Below are positions 1 to 6,817 of a DNA stretch of 8,575 nucleotides, in pieces; position 1 is the stretch's first letter, and each line of letters begins with the position of its first letter. The stretch covers positions 1-8,575 of the forward strand of contig JAJYVM010000149.1 in assembly GCA_021792015.1 (NCBI GenBank), in the 5' to 3' direction. Position numbers and translations under genes: made by a program. A model generated the notes under the pieces. That model saw only the letters and a program-made list of their open reading frames with translations, searched no databases and had not been told where the DNA came from. The DNA is from Bacillota bacterium. Lineage in GTDB: Bacteria > Bacillota > Sulfobacillia > RBS10-35 > JAJYVM01.

Positions 1-384
1 CCACGCTGTCGGCAGATCGTCAAAACCCGCCAAGATCCAAGTCTCAACTTCCTCCCACGCCATCACCGAGATGAAGGCCGCGCCGTGCAGTGCCGGCTCG
101 AGGCTGGCTTCAATCCTCTTCAGGGCCGCCTGCCGTCCGGTGACTCCGTCGCGGTCAACAACCTGAACGAATACGTCCACCATGCCGCGATATCTCTGAA
201 TGACCTCGTTGGCGATTCGCTCAACCTTCAAGCATTCATCAAGCCCACCGAAGCGCGGAGACTGACAAATCTGCACGTTCGCGCTCGGGCGTCCCGCCTC
301 GGCTATCGCCGCCTGAACGATCAACTTGAGCGCTCCGCCGTCTTTTGTGAAGTCTTCCGGAATGACCAGAACCCTCAAACTCAC
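1..384 (-). CDS. TOPRIM/DUF4276-like protein, partial (3' end beyond window)
   Basis: The first 128 residues are visible; the stop codon lies past the left edge. I start it at a GTG (384-382) overlapping the stop of the upstream ATPase gene as GTGA, a typical translational-coupling arrangement; no strong ribosome site is visible. The N-terminus is a beta strand ending in an acidic residue (VLVIPED, E10). After an alpha/beta stretch come a hydrophobic strand with D77-R-D79, then a strand and E111-E-V-E-T-W-I-L at 111-118. This E...DxD...(A)xEExExWxLA layout is what I know from DUF4276 and related TOPRIM-fold proteins that partner with OLD/RecF-like ATPases; TOPRIM acidic residues bind metal for nucleic-acid cleavage. 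Likely role: nuclease or effector subunit of the ATPase next door. Family assignment is from motif memory only; the missing C-terminus prevents a length check. Confidence 0.6.
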   Translation of the reverse strand, partial: MSLRVLVIPEDFTKDGGALKLIVQAAIAEAGRPSANVQICQSPRFGGLDECLKVERIANEVIQRYRGMVDVFVQVVDRDGVTGRQAALKRIEASLEPALHGAAFISVMAWEEVETWILAGFDDLPTAW

Positions 385-1688
385 GGGTGGGTAGGGTCCG
401 TCGCAAGGCTCAGGGCCGTCTCGATCCAGCCATCGGCGAACAGCGCATCGACCCGCACCTCTGCGAGGCGGTCCTCCAGGTGAGGGATTTCATGAAACGT
501 GATGAGTTTGGTCTCCTGCCCACCTTCCCCCAGGTCCAGGTAGCAATAGACCGCCTGTGCTAAGTCCGCTGGGGGCATCGCGGACAATAAGGCCGGGGCG
601 TGGGTTGAGACGATGACCTTGATGCCACGCGCGCGGGCCTGTTGACCAATCAGATCCACCAAAAGATGGGCACGGCTGGGATGAACCCCATTCTCAATTT
701 CCTCAAAGAAATAGAGATCCGCTGGGCTCGGCCCAAAGACCGCGGCAAGTATTGCCAGGAAGCGCAGGGTCCCGTCAGATGCGCTGTCCGCAAGAAACTT
801 GCGTCCACGTTGATCGACTAACAGCAAAGTCAAGCGGCCAGTTGCGTCCTTTTCAAAGTCAAGGTCCTGGAATTCCGCAGGTGTGAACTCGCGCAACCAG
901 TCGAGAACAGCAATTCGAGATTGATCGTCTTCCATAATCTTTTGCAGGACGGATGCCAGGTTCTCCCCGCGATCACCGAGTACAGTCTGACCGGGTACGG
1001 ATGGTCGTCGAGCTGCATCCGGTGCGACATCCAAGAACCGCATAGCTGCGAACTGACGCTGCACAGCCAGCGCAGCATCACGAACGCGCGCCCGTATGCG
1101 ATCCTCCTTGGGAATTTGTATCAGGAGTGGCGTCCCCTCGTCGAAAGACGCATGTTTCCAGTAATAGCCTTGTCCCGGGTAGGCACCGGGAATGCGACCC
1201 GCACCTGACACAGTTCGTTCGCCACGCTCGTCGCGAAACACTGGATCGAGCCTCGCCCACGTTCCATCCTGCTCCAAGACGCGGTCGAGCCGCTCGTGGC
1301 TAATCGTGGGGACATCGTTCGAAACCGATACTGATAAAGTGTACTGGAGGTCACTTTCGGCGGCTGCGCGCTCCGGGAACGCGACTTCGGCTCTGAGCTC
1401 ACAGCTTGCGCTGCTACCGTTCCCTCCAGGGGTCCCCCGGTAGATTAGATCGCGCACGCCTCCACGGATTCCGCTCCACTCCCGTTGCCCCGCTTGGCCC
1501 CACTTCTCGCCAATTGTGTCCGCAAGGCTGTAACCACGGCCAATCCCGTGCAAAAGACGCAACGCGTCGCGGAGATTGCTCTTGCCGCTTGCGTTGGGTC
1601 CGACTAGAACAGTAAGTGGGCGAATCTCCAGGCGCGCACGGCGAAAGCTCTTAAAGTCACGAAGGCTGACTGCGCTGATCACGCCCAT
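381..1688 (-). CDS. AAA_21 (RecF/OLD-like) ATPase
   Basis: Encodes 435 residues from the ATG at 1688. The N-terminus (FKSF, then LTVLVGPNASGKSN) is typical of ABC-type AAA_21/SMC-like ATPases. The Walker A is G30-S37, the signature-like loop DSASDGT lies at 301-307, the Walker B LYFFEE at 325-330 is followed by IENGVHP, and the switch histidine is H363 in STHAP. The 200-plus residues between Walker A and the signature form the usual inserted middle domain. No nuclease domain is fused, so activity would come from the TOPRIM-like partner that overlaps its stop codon. An upstream in-frame GTG at 1727 would add 13 residues (basic, not family-like); I prefer ATG 1688 because the protein then begins just before the conserved first strand and a GAGG sits 7 bases upstream. 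Such ATPase/TOPRIM pairs occur in anti-phage systems (PARIS, OLD, RloA-like); the role here is inferred. Hand-sampled lines are near 57% G+C, lower than the flanks. Confidence 0.85.
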   Translation of the reverse strand: MGVISAVSLRDFKSFRRARLEIRPLTVLVGPNASGKSNLRDALRLLHGIGRGYSLADTIGEKWGQAGQREWSGIRGGVRDLIYRGTPGGNGSSASCELRAEVAFPERAAAESDLQYTLSVSVSNDVPTISHERLDRVLEQDGTWARLDPVFRDERGERTVSGAGRIPGAYPGQGYYWKHASFDEGTPLLIQIPKEDRIRARVRDAALAVQRQFAAMRFLDVAPDAARRPSVPGQTVLGDRGENLASVLQKIMEDDQSRIAVLDWLREFTPAEFQDLDFEKDATGRLTLLLVDQRGRKFLADSASDGTLRFLAILAAVFGPSPADLYFFEEIENGVHPSRAHLLVDLIGQQARARGIKVIVSTHAPALLSAMPPADLAQAVYCYLDLGEGGQETKLITFHEIPHLEDRLAEVRVDALFADGWIETALSLATDPTHP

Positions 1689-1690
1689 CA

Positions 1691-1699
1691 CTCCGCCTC
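1691..1699 (-). promoter_or_regulatory. Ribosome binding site deciding the ATPase start
   Basis: On the minus strand GAGG (1699-1696) lies 7 bases before the ATG at 1688, with a second purine run GGAG (1694-1691) closer in. The upstream GTG at 1727 has no comparably placed SD-like run that I can see, so this site favours the shorter protein. Confidence 0.5.
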
Positions 1700-1749
1700 G
1701 TGGACGCTTGAATCGCAGATGGCTCACGGCTCACTCCGCAACGATCCGC

Positions 1750-1779
1750 ATTTTACGGCGCATGGGAGAACCGTTACAA
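1750..1779 (-). promoter_or_regulatory. Candidate sigma70-type promoter for the ATPase/TOPRIM pair
   Basis: On the minus strand there is a -35-like TTGTAA (1779-1774), an 18-base spacer and a -10-like TAAAAT (1755-1750; 5 of 6 to TATAAT). Transcription would begin near 1743, giving a leader of about 55 bases before ATG 1688. The position in the spacer just downstream of the ABC genes suggests the pair is expressed independently. An overlapping weaker alternative is TTGTGA, 18 bases, TGTAAC. This is inference from consensus matching; the lower G+C of the spacer makes chance matches possible. Confidence 0.4.
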
Positions 1780-1842
1780 GGCGATGGCAGCCGCCGTCAC
1801 AACTCCACGCCGGTCCAGCACCATGATGGGCGACGCGGAGCC

Positions 1843-1877
1843 GACTGAGGGGGCCGCGGTTGCCGCCTCCGTCAGTC
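1843..1877 (-). terminator. Imperfect GC hairpin at the end of the ABC operon
   Basis: GACTGA (1843-1848) pairs with TCAGTC (1872-1877), and further GG/CC pairs with mismatches extend the stem inward. The stem includes the stop codon of the second ABC gene. No T-run follows on the minus strand, so it is not a classical intrinsic terminator; it may be a 3'-end protecting or rho-associated structure, or chance in GC-rich DNA. Confidence 0.25.
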
Positions 1878-3911
1878 CGCCGAATCCTGCTCCATGAAGC
1901 GGAACTGGGCGCGCAGCAACTGCGCGTAGGCGCCGCCCGCCGCCAGCAGCTCCGCGTGGGTGCCGGTCTCCAGCACCCGGCCGTGGTCCAGGACGATGAT
2001 CTGGTCGGCACCGCGGATGGTGGATAGCCTGTGCGCGACCACGAACGCAGTGCGGCCCTTGAGGAGGCGCGCAAGCGCCTCCTGGATCAGCAGTTCGGTC
2101 TGCGTGTCGATGCTGGACGTCGCCTCGTCGAGGATCAGGATGCGCGGATCGGCCAGCAGGGCGCGAGCGAACGACAGCAGCTGGCGCTGGCCGACCGAGA
2201 GGCGGCTGCCCCGCTCGTGCACCTCCGTCTCATATCCCTGGGGCAGGTGCGCGATGAAGTCGTGGGCGTGGACGGAGCGCGCCGCGGCCTCGACCTCCTC
2301 ATCGGTGGCATCCAGGCGGCCGTAACGGATGTTGTCGCGCACGGTGCCGGCGAAGATGAAGGTCTCCTGCAGCACCATGCCGATCTGGCTGCGCAGCGAT
2401 GGGACCGTGACGTCGCGGATGTCGCGGCCGTCGATCATGACGCGCCCGCCCGTCACGTCGTAAAAGCGCGCCACGAGGTTGATGATCGAGGTCTTGCCGG
2501 CCCCCGTGTGGCCGACCAGGGCCACGGTCTGGCCCGGCTCGGCCGTGAACGAGACGCCACGGAGGGCGTTGTCGCGGCGGGAGCGTCCGCGCTCGGCGGG
2601 CCGGGACTCGTCGGGGGCCGGGGGCGGCCCGCCGTACGCGAAGACCACGTCCTCGAACACGACGCGCCCCTCGATGCGCGGCAGCTCGCGCGCCCCGGCC
2701 CGCTGGACCACGGCCGGGCGGTAGTCGAGGTACTGAAAGATTCGCTCCGAGGACGCCATCGCCTGGAGCAGGGTGTTATAGGTGTCGCCGAGCTGCGAGA
2801 TGGGGTTCCAGAATTGGCTGACGTACTGCGTGAAGGCGACCAGCAGGCCGATGCTGATGATGCCGGCGCGCAGCTGCTCGGCGCCGACCAGGAAGATGAT
2901 GAACGTGCCCACCGCCCCGGTCAGCTCGACCAGCGGGCGGAAGAGGGAGCTCCAGCGGACGGCCCCCAGCCAGCTCTCCAAGGCGTCGAAGTTCATCTCG
3001 CCGAAGAAGAGGCGGTTCTCCTCCTCCTGGGCGAAGGCCTGGGTCACGCGGATCCCCTGCAGGGCCTCGTTCAGGTGGGCATTGATGTTCGAGATCTTGC
3101 GCCGCACCAGCTGCCAGGCCGACCGGATGCGGCGCCGCATCTTCGTCGAGAGCAGGATCATCCCGGGGATCGTGATGAAGCAGAGCAGGGCCAGCTTCCA
3201 CGCCATCAGCAGCATCACGACCACGATGCCGATCACCGTGATGCCGTTGGACAGCGTGTTGACGATGCCGCCGGTGAACAGCTGATTCAGCCGGTTGACA
3301 TCGCTGGTGATGCGCACCAGGATCTTGCCGGCCGGTCGGCCATCGAAGAAGTCGAGGGACAGGTCCTGCACGTTCTCGTACAGGGCGTGGCGCAGGTCGC
3401 GCAGCACGCCCTGGCCGACGCGCGCCATCAGCTGGATGCGCACGCGCGAGCAGAACCAGTAGACAAGATAGAGGACGAGCGCCTCCAGCGAGAGGCGATC
3501 GAGCACGCCCAGGTTGCGGGGCAGCAGCGCCTGATTGACGGCCAGATCCATGATGTACGGGATGGCCAGCTGGCTGCCCGCGCCGATCAGCGTGGCGGTC
3601 AGCGCCCAGATGACCAGGCGGCGGTACGGACCCACGTAGGAAAGCAGGCGGCGGAGCTGCGCCGCGTTGAAGGGGCGCTCCATCGCCTCGTCTTCCTTGT
3701 ACTCAAAGCGCGGAATGCGCCGTCGGGGGCGCGCGACCTCCCCCAGCCAGCGGGAGAACGGCCGCCCGCCGCCGCGCCATTCCACGCCGCCCTGCCAGTC
3801 CGGCTCCCAGCGCAGCGGGCGGGATGGCGCGCCGGGCAGATCGCGGACCGCGATCGGCCGGCCGGCAGGGGAATCGGCACTGGCGCGCTTGGAGCCCGAT
3901 GCGTCGGACAT
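1872..3911 (-). CDS. ABC exporter half-transporter, consensus-site subunit (BmrD/YheH-like)
   Basis: Encodes 679 residues from the ATG at 3911, which shares its A with the upstream stop (TGATG); a GTG one codon earlier is an alternative. It has a hydrophilic N-terminal extension of about 76 residues (W35, W39, W45, W55, then arginine-rich), six predicted membrane helices, and a C-terminal nucleotide-binding domain. Motifs: Walker A G467-T474 (GHTGAGKT), Q-loop Q515, signature LSVGQ 571-575 (third residue not Gly), Walker B with catalytic E596 (LDEATSSID), H-loop H627. A proline/arginine-rich insertion of about 20 residues follows the expected A-loop tyrosine. Retained Glu plus an altered signature is the pattern of the active Walker partner in heterodimeric exporters, matching the converse pattern in the overlapping upstream gene. 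An internal ATG at M77 would remove the extension; the coupled start is preferred. Substrate unknown; drugs, lipids or peptides are possible. Confidence 0.88.
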   Translation of the reverse strand: MSDASGSKRASADSPAGRPIAVRDLPGAPSRPLRWEPDWQGGVEWRGGGRPFSRWLGEVARPRRRIPRFEYKEDEAMERPFNAAQLRRLLSYVGPYRRLVIWALTATLIGAGSQLAIPYIMDLAVNQALLPRNLGVLDRLSLEALVLYLVYWFCSRVRIQLMARVGQGVLRDLRHALYENVQDLSLDFFDGRPAGKILVRITSDVNRLNQLFTGGIVNTLSNGITVIGIVVVMLLMAWKLALLCFITIPGMILLSTKMRRRIRSAWQLVRRKISNINAHLNEALQGIRVTQAFAQEEENRLFFGEMNFDALESWLGAVRWSSLFRPLVELTGAVGTFIIFLVGAEQLRAGIISIGLLVAFTQYVSQFWNPISQLGDTYNTLLQAMASSERIFQYLDYRPAVVQRAGARELPRIEGRVVFEDVVFAYGGPPPAPDESRPAERGRSRRDNALRGVSFTAEPGQTVALVGHTGAGKTSIINLVARFYDVTGGRVMIDGRDIRDVTVPSLRSQIGMVLQETFIFAGTVRDNIRYGRLDATDEEVEAAARSVHAHDFIAHLPQGYETEVHERGSRLSVGQRQLLSFARALLADPRILILDEATSSIDTQTELLIQEALARLLKGRTAFVVAHRLSTIRGADQIIVLDHGRVLETGTHAELLAAGGAYAQLLRAQFRFMEQDSAD

Positions 3912-5812
3912 CACGCGGTCCCCCCCTCGGCGGGGCGGCCACGACCTCGGGGCCGGCGACCGTCGGGAAGCATGGCGCCGTTGCGGTGCTCGGTGCCGGA
4001 AGCCTCCACGCCCCGCCCCCGGTCAGGCGCGTCCCCCGCACCGTGCTCACGGACGCCGCGGGCACCTCCGCCCCCGTGCACAAGGGCGTCGCGGTCACGG
4101 AACTGAACCTCGTAGATGGACCGGTACAGCCCGTCAGCGCGCAGCAGGTCCTCGTGGGTCCCCCGCTCGACGATGCGACCGTCATCCATCACCAGGATCT
4201 CGTCGGCGCGCCGCAGGCTGCTGAGGCGATGCGCGATGACGAACGTGGTCCGCCCCTCCATCACCTGGCGCAGCGCCTGCTGGATCTCGTACTCGGTCTC
4301 CATGTCGACGCTGCTCGTGGCGTCGTCCAGGATCAGGATGCGCGGGTCGCAGACGACCGCGCGCGCCAGGGCGACTCGCTGCTTCTGGCCGCCCGAGAGG
4401 CCCAGACCGCGCTCGCCGACGATGGTGTCGTAGCGGTCGGGCAGCTCCATGATGAAGCCATGCGCCTGGGCGACGCGCGCCGCCCGCTCGAGGTCGGCCT
4501 CGCTGGCCTCCATGCGGCCAAAGGCGATGTTCTCGCGCAGGCTGGCCGAGAACAGGAACGTCTCCCCCAGCACCACGCCGATCGCGCGTCGCAAGCTCTT
4601 CAGGGTGAAGTCCCGGACGTCGCGCCCGTCGACCGTCACACGGCCGGCCGTCGCCTCGTAGAAGCGAGGGATCAGCCCGACCAGGGACGACTTGCCCGAA
4701 CCGGTGGTGCCGAGCAGCGCGATCACGGAGCCGGCAGGGGCATCCAGGCTGATGTCGTGCAGGACGGGATGGCCGCGGTCGTACGCGAAGTTGACACGCT
4801 CGAAGCGCACATCGCCGCGAATGTCGGTCACCTGCACGGCCTGTGGGCGATCGGCGATGTCCAGGGGCGCATTCAGCACCTCGAGCAGGCGCTCACCGCC
4901 GGCGACCGCCTGGGCGAAGAGGTTGACCAGGTAGCCGAGCTCCGTGACGGGCCAGACCAGGTAGCCGACCAGGCTGAAGAACGCGACCAGGCCGCCGAGC
5001 GAGATCTGGCCCGCGATCACCATGCGCCCCCCGTACCAGAGAAGCAGCACGGTTCCCAGGTTGGAGATCAGCTGCATCAGCGGCCAGTAGGTTCCCTGCA
5101 GGTTCTGGGCGGTCACGTTGCGCGCCGCGTAGTTCTCGTTCTGGGCCGCGAACTTCGTCATCTCGTGCGGCTCACGGGCGAACGACTTGACCGTGCGGAT
5201 GCCCGTCAGGTTCTCCTGCACCACCGTCGACAGGTCGGAGTAGGCCTCGCGGATGGCGCTGTACGCGGGGCGGGCGCGGCGCTCGAACTGCCGCACGGTG
5301 ATGCCGATGCAGGGCGACAGGATCAGCGTGACCAGGGTCAGGCGCGCGTTGATCGCCAGCATCGCAACCAGCCCGAACCCGTACGAGAAGAAGAAGTCGC
5401 TGGTGTCGGTGATCCCGTCGGTCATGAACGAGAGAAACGCCTCGATGTCGCCGGTCAGGCGGGACATGAGGTCCCCCGTGGTCTGGTGGTCGTAGAACTT
5501 GAACGAGACGTACTGCAGGCGCTGGTACAGCGCGTTGCGGACGTCGTAGATGACCTTTTGGCCGAAGAGCTCGCCGCAGTACTGGCGGGTGTAGTTGAAG
5601 ATACCGCGCAGCACGGCCACCGCAATGACGCCCAGGCTCAGCGTCCAGAGCAGCCCGTAGTCCCCCGCGGTGATGACGCGGTTGATCAGCTCCTCCAGCA
5701 GGAAGGGCCGCACCAGGCCCGCCGCGGTGAGCAGGCCCATGCCGATGATGCTGGCGTAGAGCGTGCGGCGGTAAGGCCACCAGAACTGCTTGAGCTGGCC
5801 GAAAACCCACAC
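3911..5812 (-). CDS. ABC exporter half-transporter, degenerate-site subunit (BmrC/YheI-like)
   Basis: Encodes 633 residues: six membrane helices in roughly the first 320, then an ATPase domain. Motifs: Walker A G368-S375 (GTTGSGKS), canonical signature LSGGQ 472-476, Walker B LILDDATSSVD with D497 where the catalytic Glu normally sits, H-loop H528. The Q-loop position carries Gly416 (VLGETFLF) instead of Gln; the DNA reads GGG there. Asp for Glu with an intact signature is the hallmark of the subunit that supplies the non-hydrolysing site in heterodimeric exporters, and the next gene overlaps its stop. After about residue 572 a Gly/Arg/Pro-rich tail of about 60 residues follows, beyond the usual end of the family. 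The start is a GTG at 5812: the protein then opens with a short hydrophilic lead into helix 1. No clear ribosome site is seen beyond a GGGGG about 15 bases upstream, so the start is less certain than the body. Confidence 0.88.
   Translation of the reverse strand: MWVFGQLKQFWWPYRRTLYASIIGMGLLTAAGLVRPFLLEELINRVITAGDYGLLWTLSLGVIAVAVLRGIFNYTRQYCGELFGQKVIYDVRNALYQRLQYVSFKFYDHQTTGDLMSRLTGDIEAFLSFMTDGITDTSDFFFSYGFGLVAMLAINARLTLVTLILSPCIGITVRQFERRARPAYSAIREAYSDLSTVVQENLTGIRTVKSFAREPHEMTKFAAQNENYAARNVTAQNLQGTYWPLMQLISNLGTVLLLWYGGRMVIAGQISLGGLVAFFSLVGYLVWPVTELGYLVNLFAQAVAGGERLLEVLNAPLDIADRPQAVQVTDIRGDVRFERVNFAYDRGHPVLHDISLDAPAGSVIALLGTTGSGKSSLVGLIPRFYEATAGRVTVDGRDVRDFTLKSLRRAIGVVLGETFLFSASLRENIAFGRMEASEADLERAARVAQAHGFIMELPDRYDTIVGERGLGLSGGQKQRVALARAVVCDPRILILDDATSSVDMETEYEIQQALRQVMEGRTTFVIAHRLSSLRRADEILVMDDGRIVERGTHEDLLRADGLYRSIYEVQFRDRDALVHGGGGARGVREHGAGDAPDRGRGVEASGTEHRNGAMLPDGRRPRGRGRPAEGGTA
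3920..3928 (-). promoter_or_regulatory. Ribosome binding site for the second ABC gene
   Basis: GAGGGGGGG on the minus strand lies inside the end of the upstream ABC gene, 8 bases before the ATG at 3911 (5 before the alternative GTG at 3914). It supports starting in the overlap with the upstream stop rather than at the internal ATG of residue 77. Confidence 0.55.
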
Positions 5813-5906
5813 GGGCGCACGGAACCCCCAAACCTTTCGACCTTCGGCGGATTTGCGTGGGGTCCTGCTTGTGCGGCTGCGCTGTGGGCCGGCCGGCGGT
5901 GAAAAG

Positions 5907-5987
5907 TGCCGGTTGGCGGGCCCGCACCTCGGCCCGCGGGGCGGGCCTGCCGGCTCGCGGGCCTACACCTCGGCCCGCCGCGCGGGG
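5907..5987. repeat. Two-copy tandem repeat (41-bp period) with internal stem-loops
   Basis: Copy 1 (5907-5946) and copy 2 (5948-5987) are 40 bases each and agree at about 33 positions, sharing the core CACCTCGGCCCGC. Each contains GCGGGCC, an 8-base loop, then GGCCCGC: 5916-5922 with 5931-5937, and 5957-5963 with 5972-5978, both perfect 7-bp stems. A further GCGGGCC at 5941-5947 can compete for 5931-5937 with a 3-base loop. On the minus strand, the direction of all genes here, both loops read GAGGTG plus two bases. It lies 95-175 bases upstream of the first ABC gene, so a leader or operator role is possible but unproven. Confidence 0.6.
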
Positions 5988-6287
5988 CTATCGGGTCCCG
6001 GGCCGGGCCCACCGGACGCTGCGCGCGGTGTCATCATCCGCACGCCGGATCCGCGGCGCCCGCGCCAGCGCATCCCGCTGCTGACGATCCATGCGCCCCG
6101 CGCGGCCGGCAGAACCGGCACCGGGACCGGCCACCGTGTCCCCCGCCGCGCCGAGGCGGCACCAGACACAGCCCATCACGTGCGGCCCGCACGACGGCGG
6201 CGCAAGGCGCGCGACCCGGCCGACCCGCGGCCGTGCCCGTTAGCTGCCGGCCGCGGCACCACACTGCCACACCCTGAATCGCTGCGG

Positions 6288-6310
6288 CGGCCAGTCCTTC
6301 TCCCTGGCCG
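6288..6310 (-). terminator. Hairpin downstream of the oxidase operon
   Basis: CGGCCAG (6288-6294) and CTGGCCG (6304-6310) form a perfect 7-bp stem around a 9-base loop, about 58 bases past the stop of the DUF420 gene. No T-run follows on the minus strand, so if it ends transcription it is not a textbook intrinsic terminator. Position is the main argument. Confidence 0.35.
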
Positions 6311-6367
6311 TTCCGCCGTGCGCCCGGTGGACGGGGGGCGAGGCGCCGCCCTCCCCGGCGGGCCGGG

Positions 6368-6817
6368 TCAGTGGCCGAGCGCCTTGAACATATTGGTGAC
6401 CGGCCCGGGCGGGAAAATGACGTACAGCATCAGGTACACCATCAGTCCGGTGGCCGCCGCCACGAACCACAGGGAAGCCGTCCACGGCGCGATGCGGCGG
6501 TGCTTGGCGAATTCCTTGCGCAGCGCCCAGCGGATGGTGATGATGCCCATCACCCCCGCCACCGTCGCCAGCACCGTGTGGATTTGGAGAAAGATCAGGT
6601 ACGGCATCAGCCAGGCGGCCGGGCCGCCGAACGAGGTGTCGCCCACCAGCAGCGTGTGCAGGGCATAGCTCAGGAAGAACGCGAGCGCCAGCGCGGCCGC
6701 GGTCAGCATCGCCCGGCGGTGGGCCGCGATCTGCCGGCGGCGGATCAGGCGCCAGCCGATCGCCACCGCCAGCGCGCTGGCGATCATGCAGGCCTCGTTG
6801 AAGTCGGCGATGATCAT
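6368..6817 (-). CDS. DUF420 (YozB/CtaM-type) cytochrome oxidase assembly membrane protein
   Basis: Encodes 149 residues with four predicted membrane helices. Four histidines sit in the places I associate with DUF420: H33 (AAHRRAML), H54 (YALHTLLVG), H80 (LQIHTVLA) and H106 (KHRRIAPWT), and the C-terminal helix carries TGLMVYLMLY (123-132). Family members (B. subtilis YozB, S. aureus CtaM) are small membrane proteins; CtaM is needed for aa3-type oxidase maturation. The ATG at 6817 overlaps the stop of the heme O synthase gene (ATGA), implying coupled translation and a shared job. An in-frame start about 26 codons upstream would add residues read from within ctaB in another frame and is rejected. 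The exact biochemical role of DUF420 is unsettled; heme or copper delivery is inferred from the histidines and neighbours. Confidence 0.85.
   Translation of the reverse strand: MIIADFNEACMIASALAVAIGWRLIRRRQIAAHRRAMLTAAALALAFFLSYALHTLLVGDTSFGGPAAWLMPYLIFLQIHTVLATVAGVMGIITIRWALRKEFAKHRRIAPWTASLWFVAAATGLMVYLMLYVIFPPGPVTNMFKALGH

Larger units (their letters stand above)
5813..6367. other. Gene-free, very GC-rich spacer of 555 bases
   Basis: Open frames exist on both strands, as expected at about 80% G+C, but their translations are low-complexity Ala/Arg/Pro/Gly strings with no recognisable motif. I see no tRNA or rRNA. The structured parts are a tandem repeat at 5907-5987 and a hairpin at 6288-6310. 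The spacer must hold the end of the oxidase operon and probably the promoter of the ABC operon, but no convincing -35/-10 pair is readable. Confidence 0.7.

Noticed and set aside
85..483. 132-codon plus-strand frame at the left edge
   Set aside because: Antisense to the TOPRIM-like gene and the ATPase 3' end, whose minus-strand frames show coherent motifs.
2031..4106. 691-codon open frame on the plus strand
   Set aside because: Lies wholly antisense to the ABC genes; its translation is Asp/Gln/Arg/His-rich low complexity with no motif, the usual mirror of a GC-rich coding strand.
3824..5902. 692-codon open frame on the plus strand
   Set aside because: Antisense shadow of the first ABC gene, which has every expected ATPase motif; the shadow has none.
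6104..6132. GGCCGG...CCGGCC inverted repeat in the spacer
   Set aside because: Six-base GC arms with a 17-base loop are likely by chance in this composition.
5813..6367. tRNA, CRISPR or insertion sequence in the spacer
   Set aside because: No cloverleaf-like sequence, no regularly spaced repeats beyond the two tandem units, and no transposase or terminal inverted repeats seen.
5790..6668. 292-codon plus-strand frame crossing the spacer
   Set aside because: Runs into the DUF420 gene antisense, is Pro/Arg/Ala-rich and has no recognisable domain; long frames are expected at about 80% G+C.
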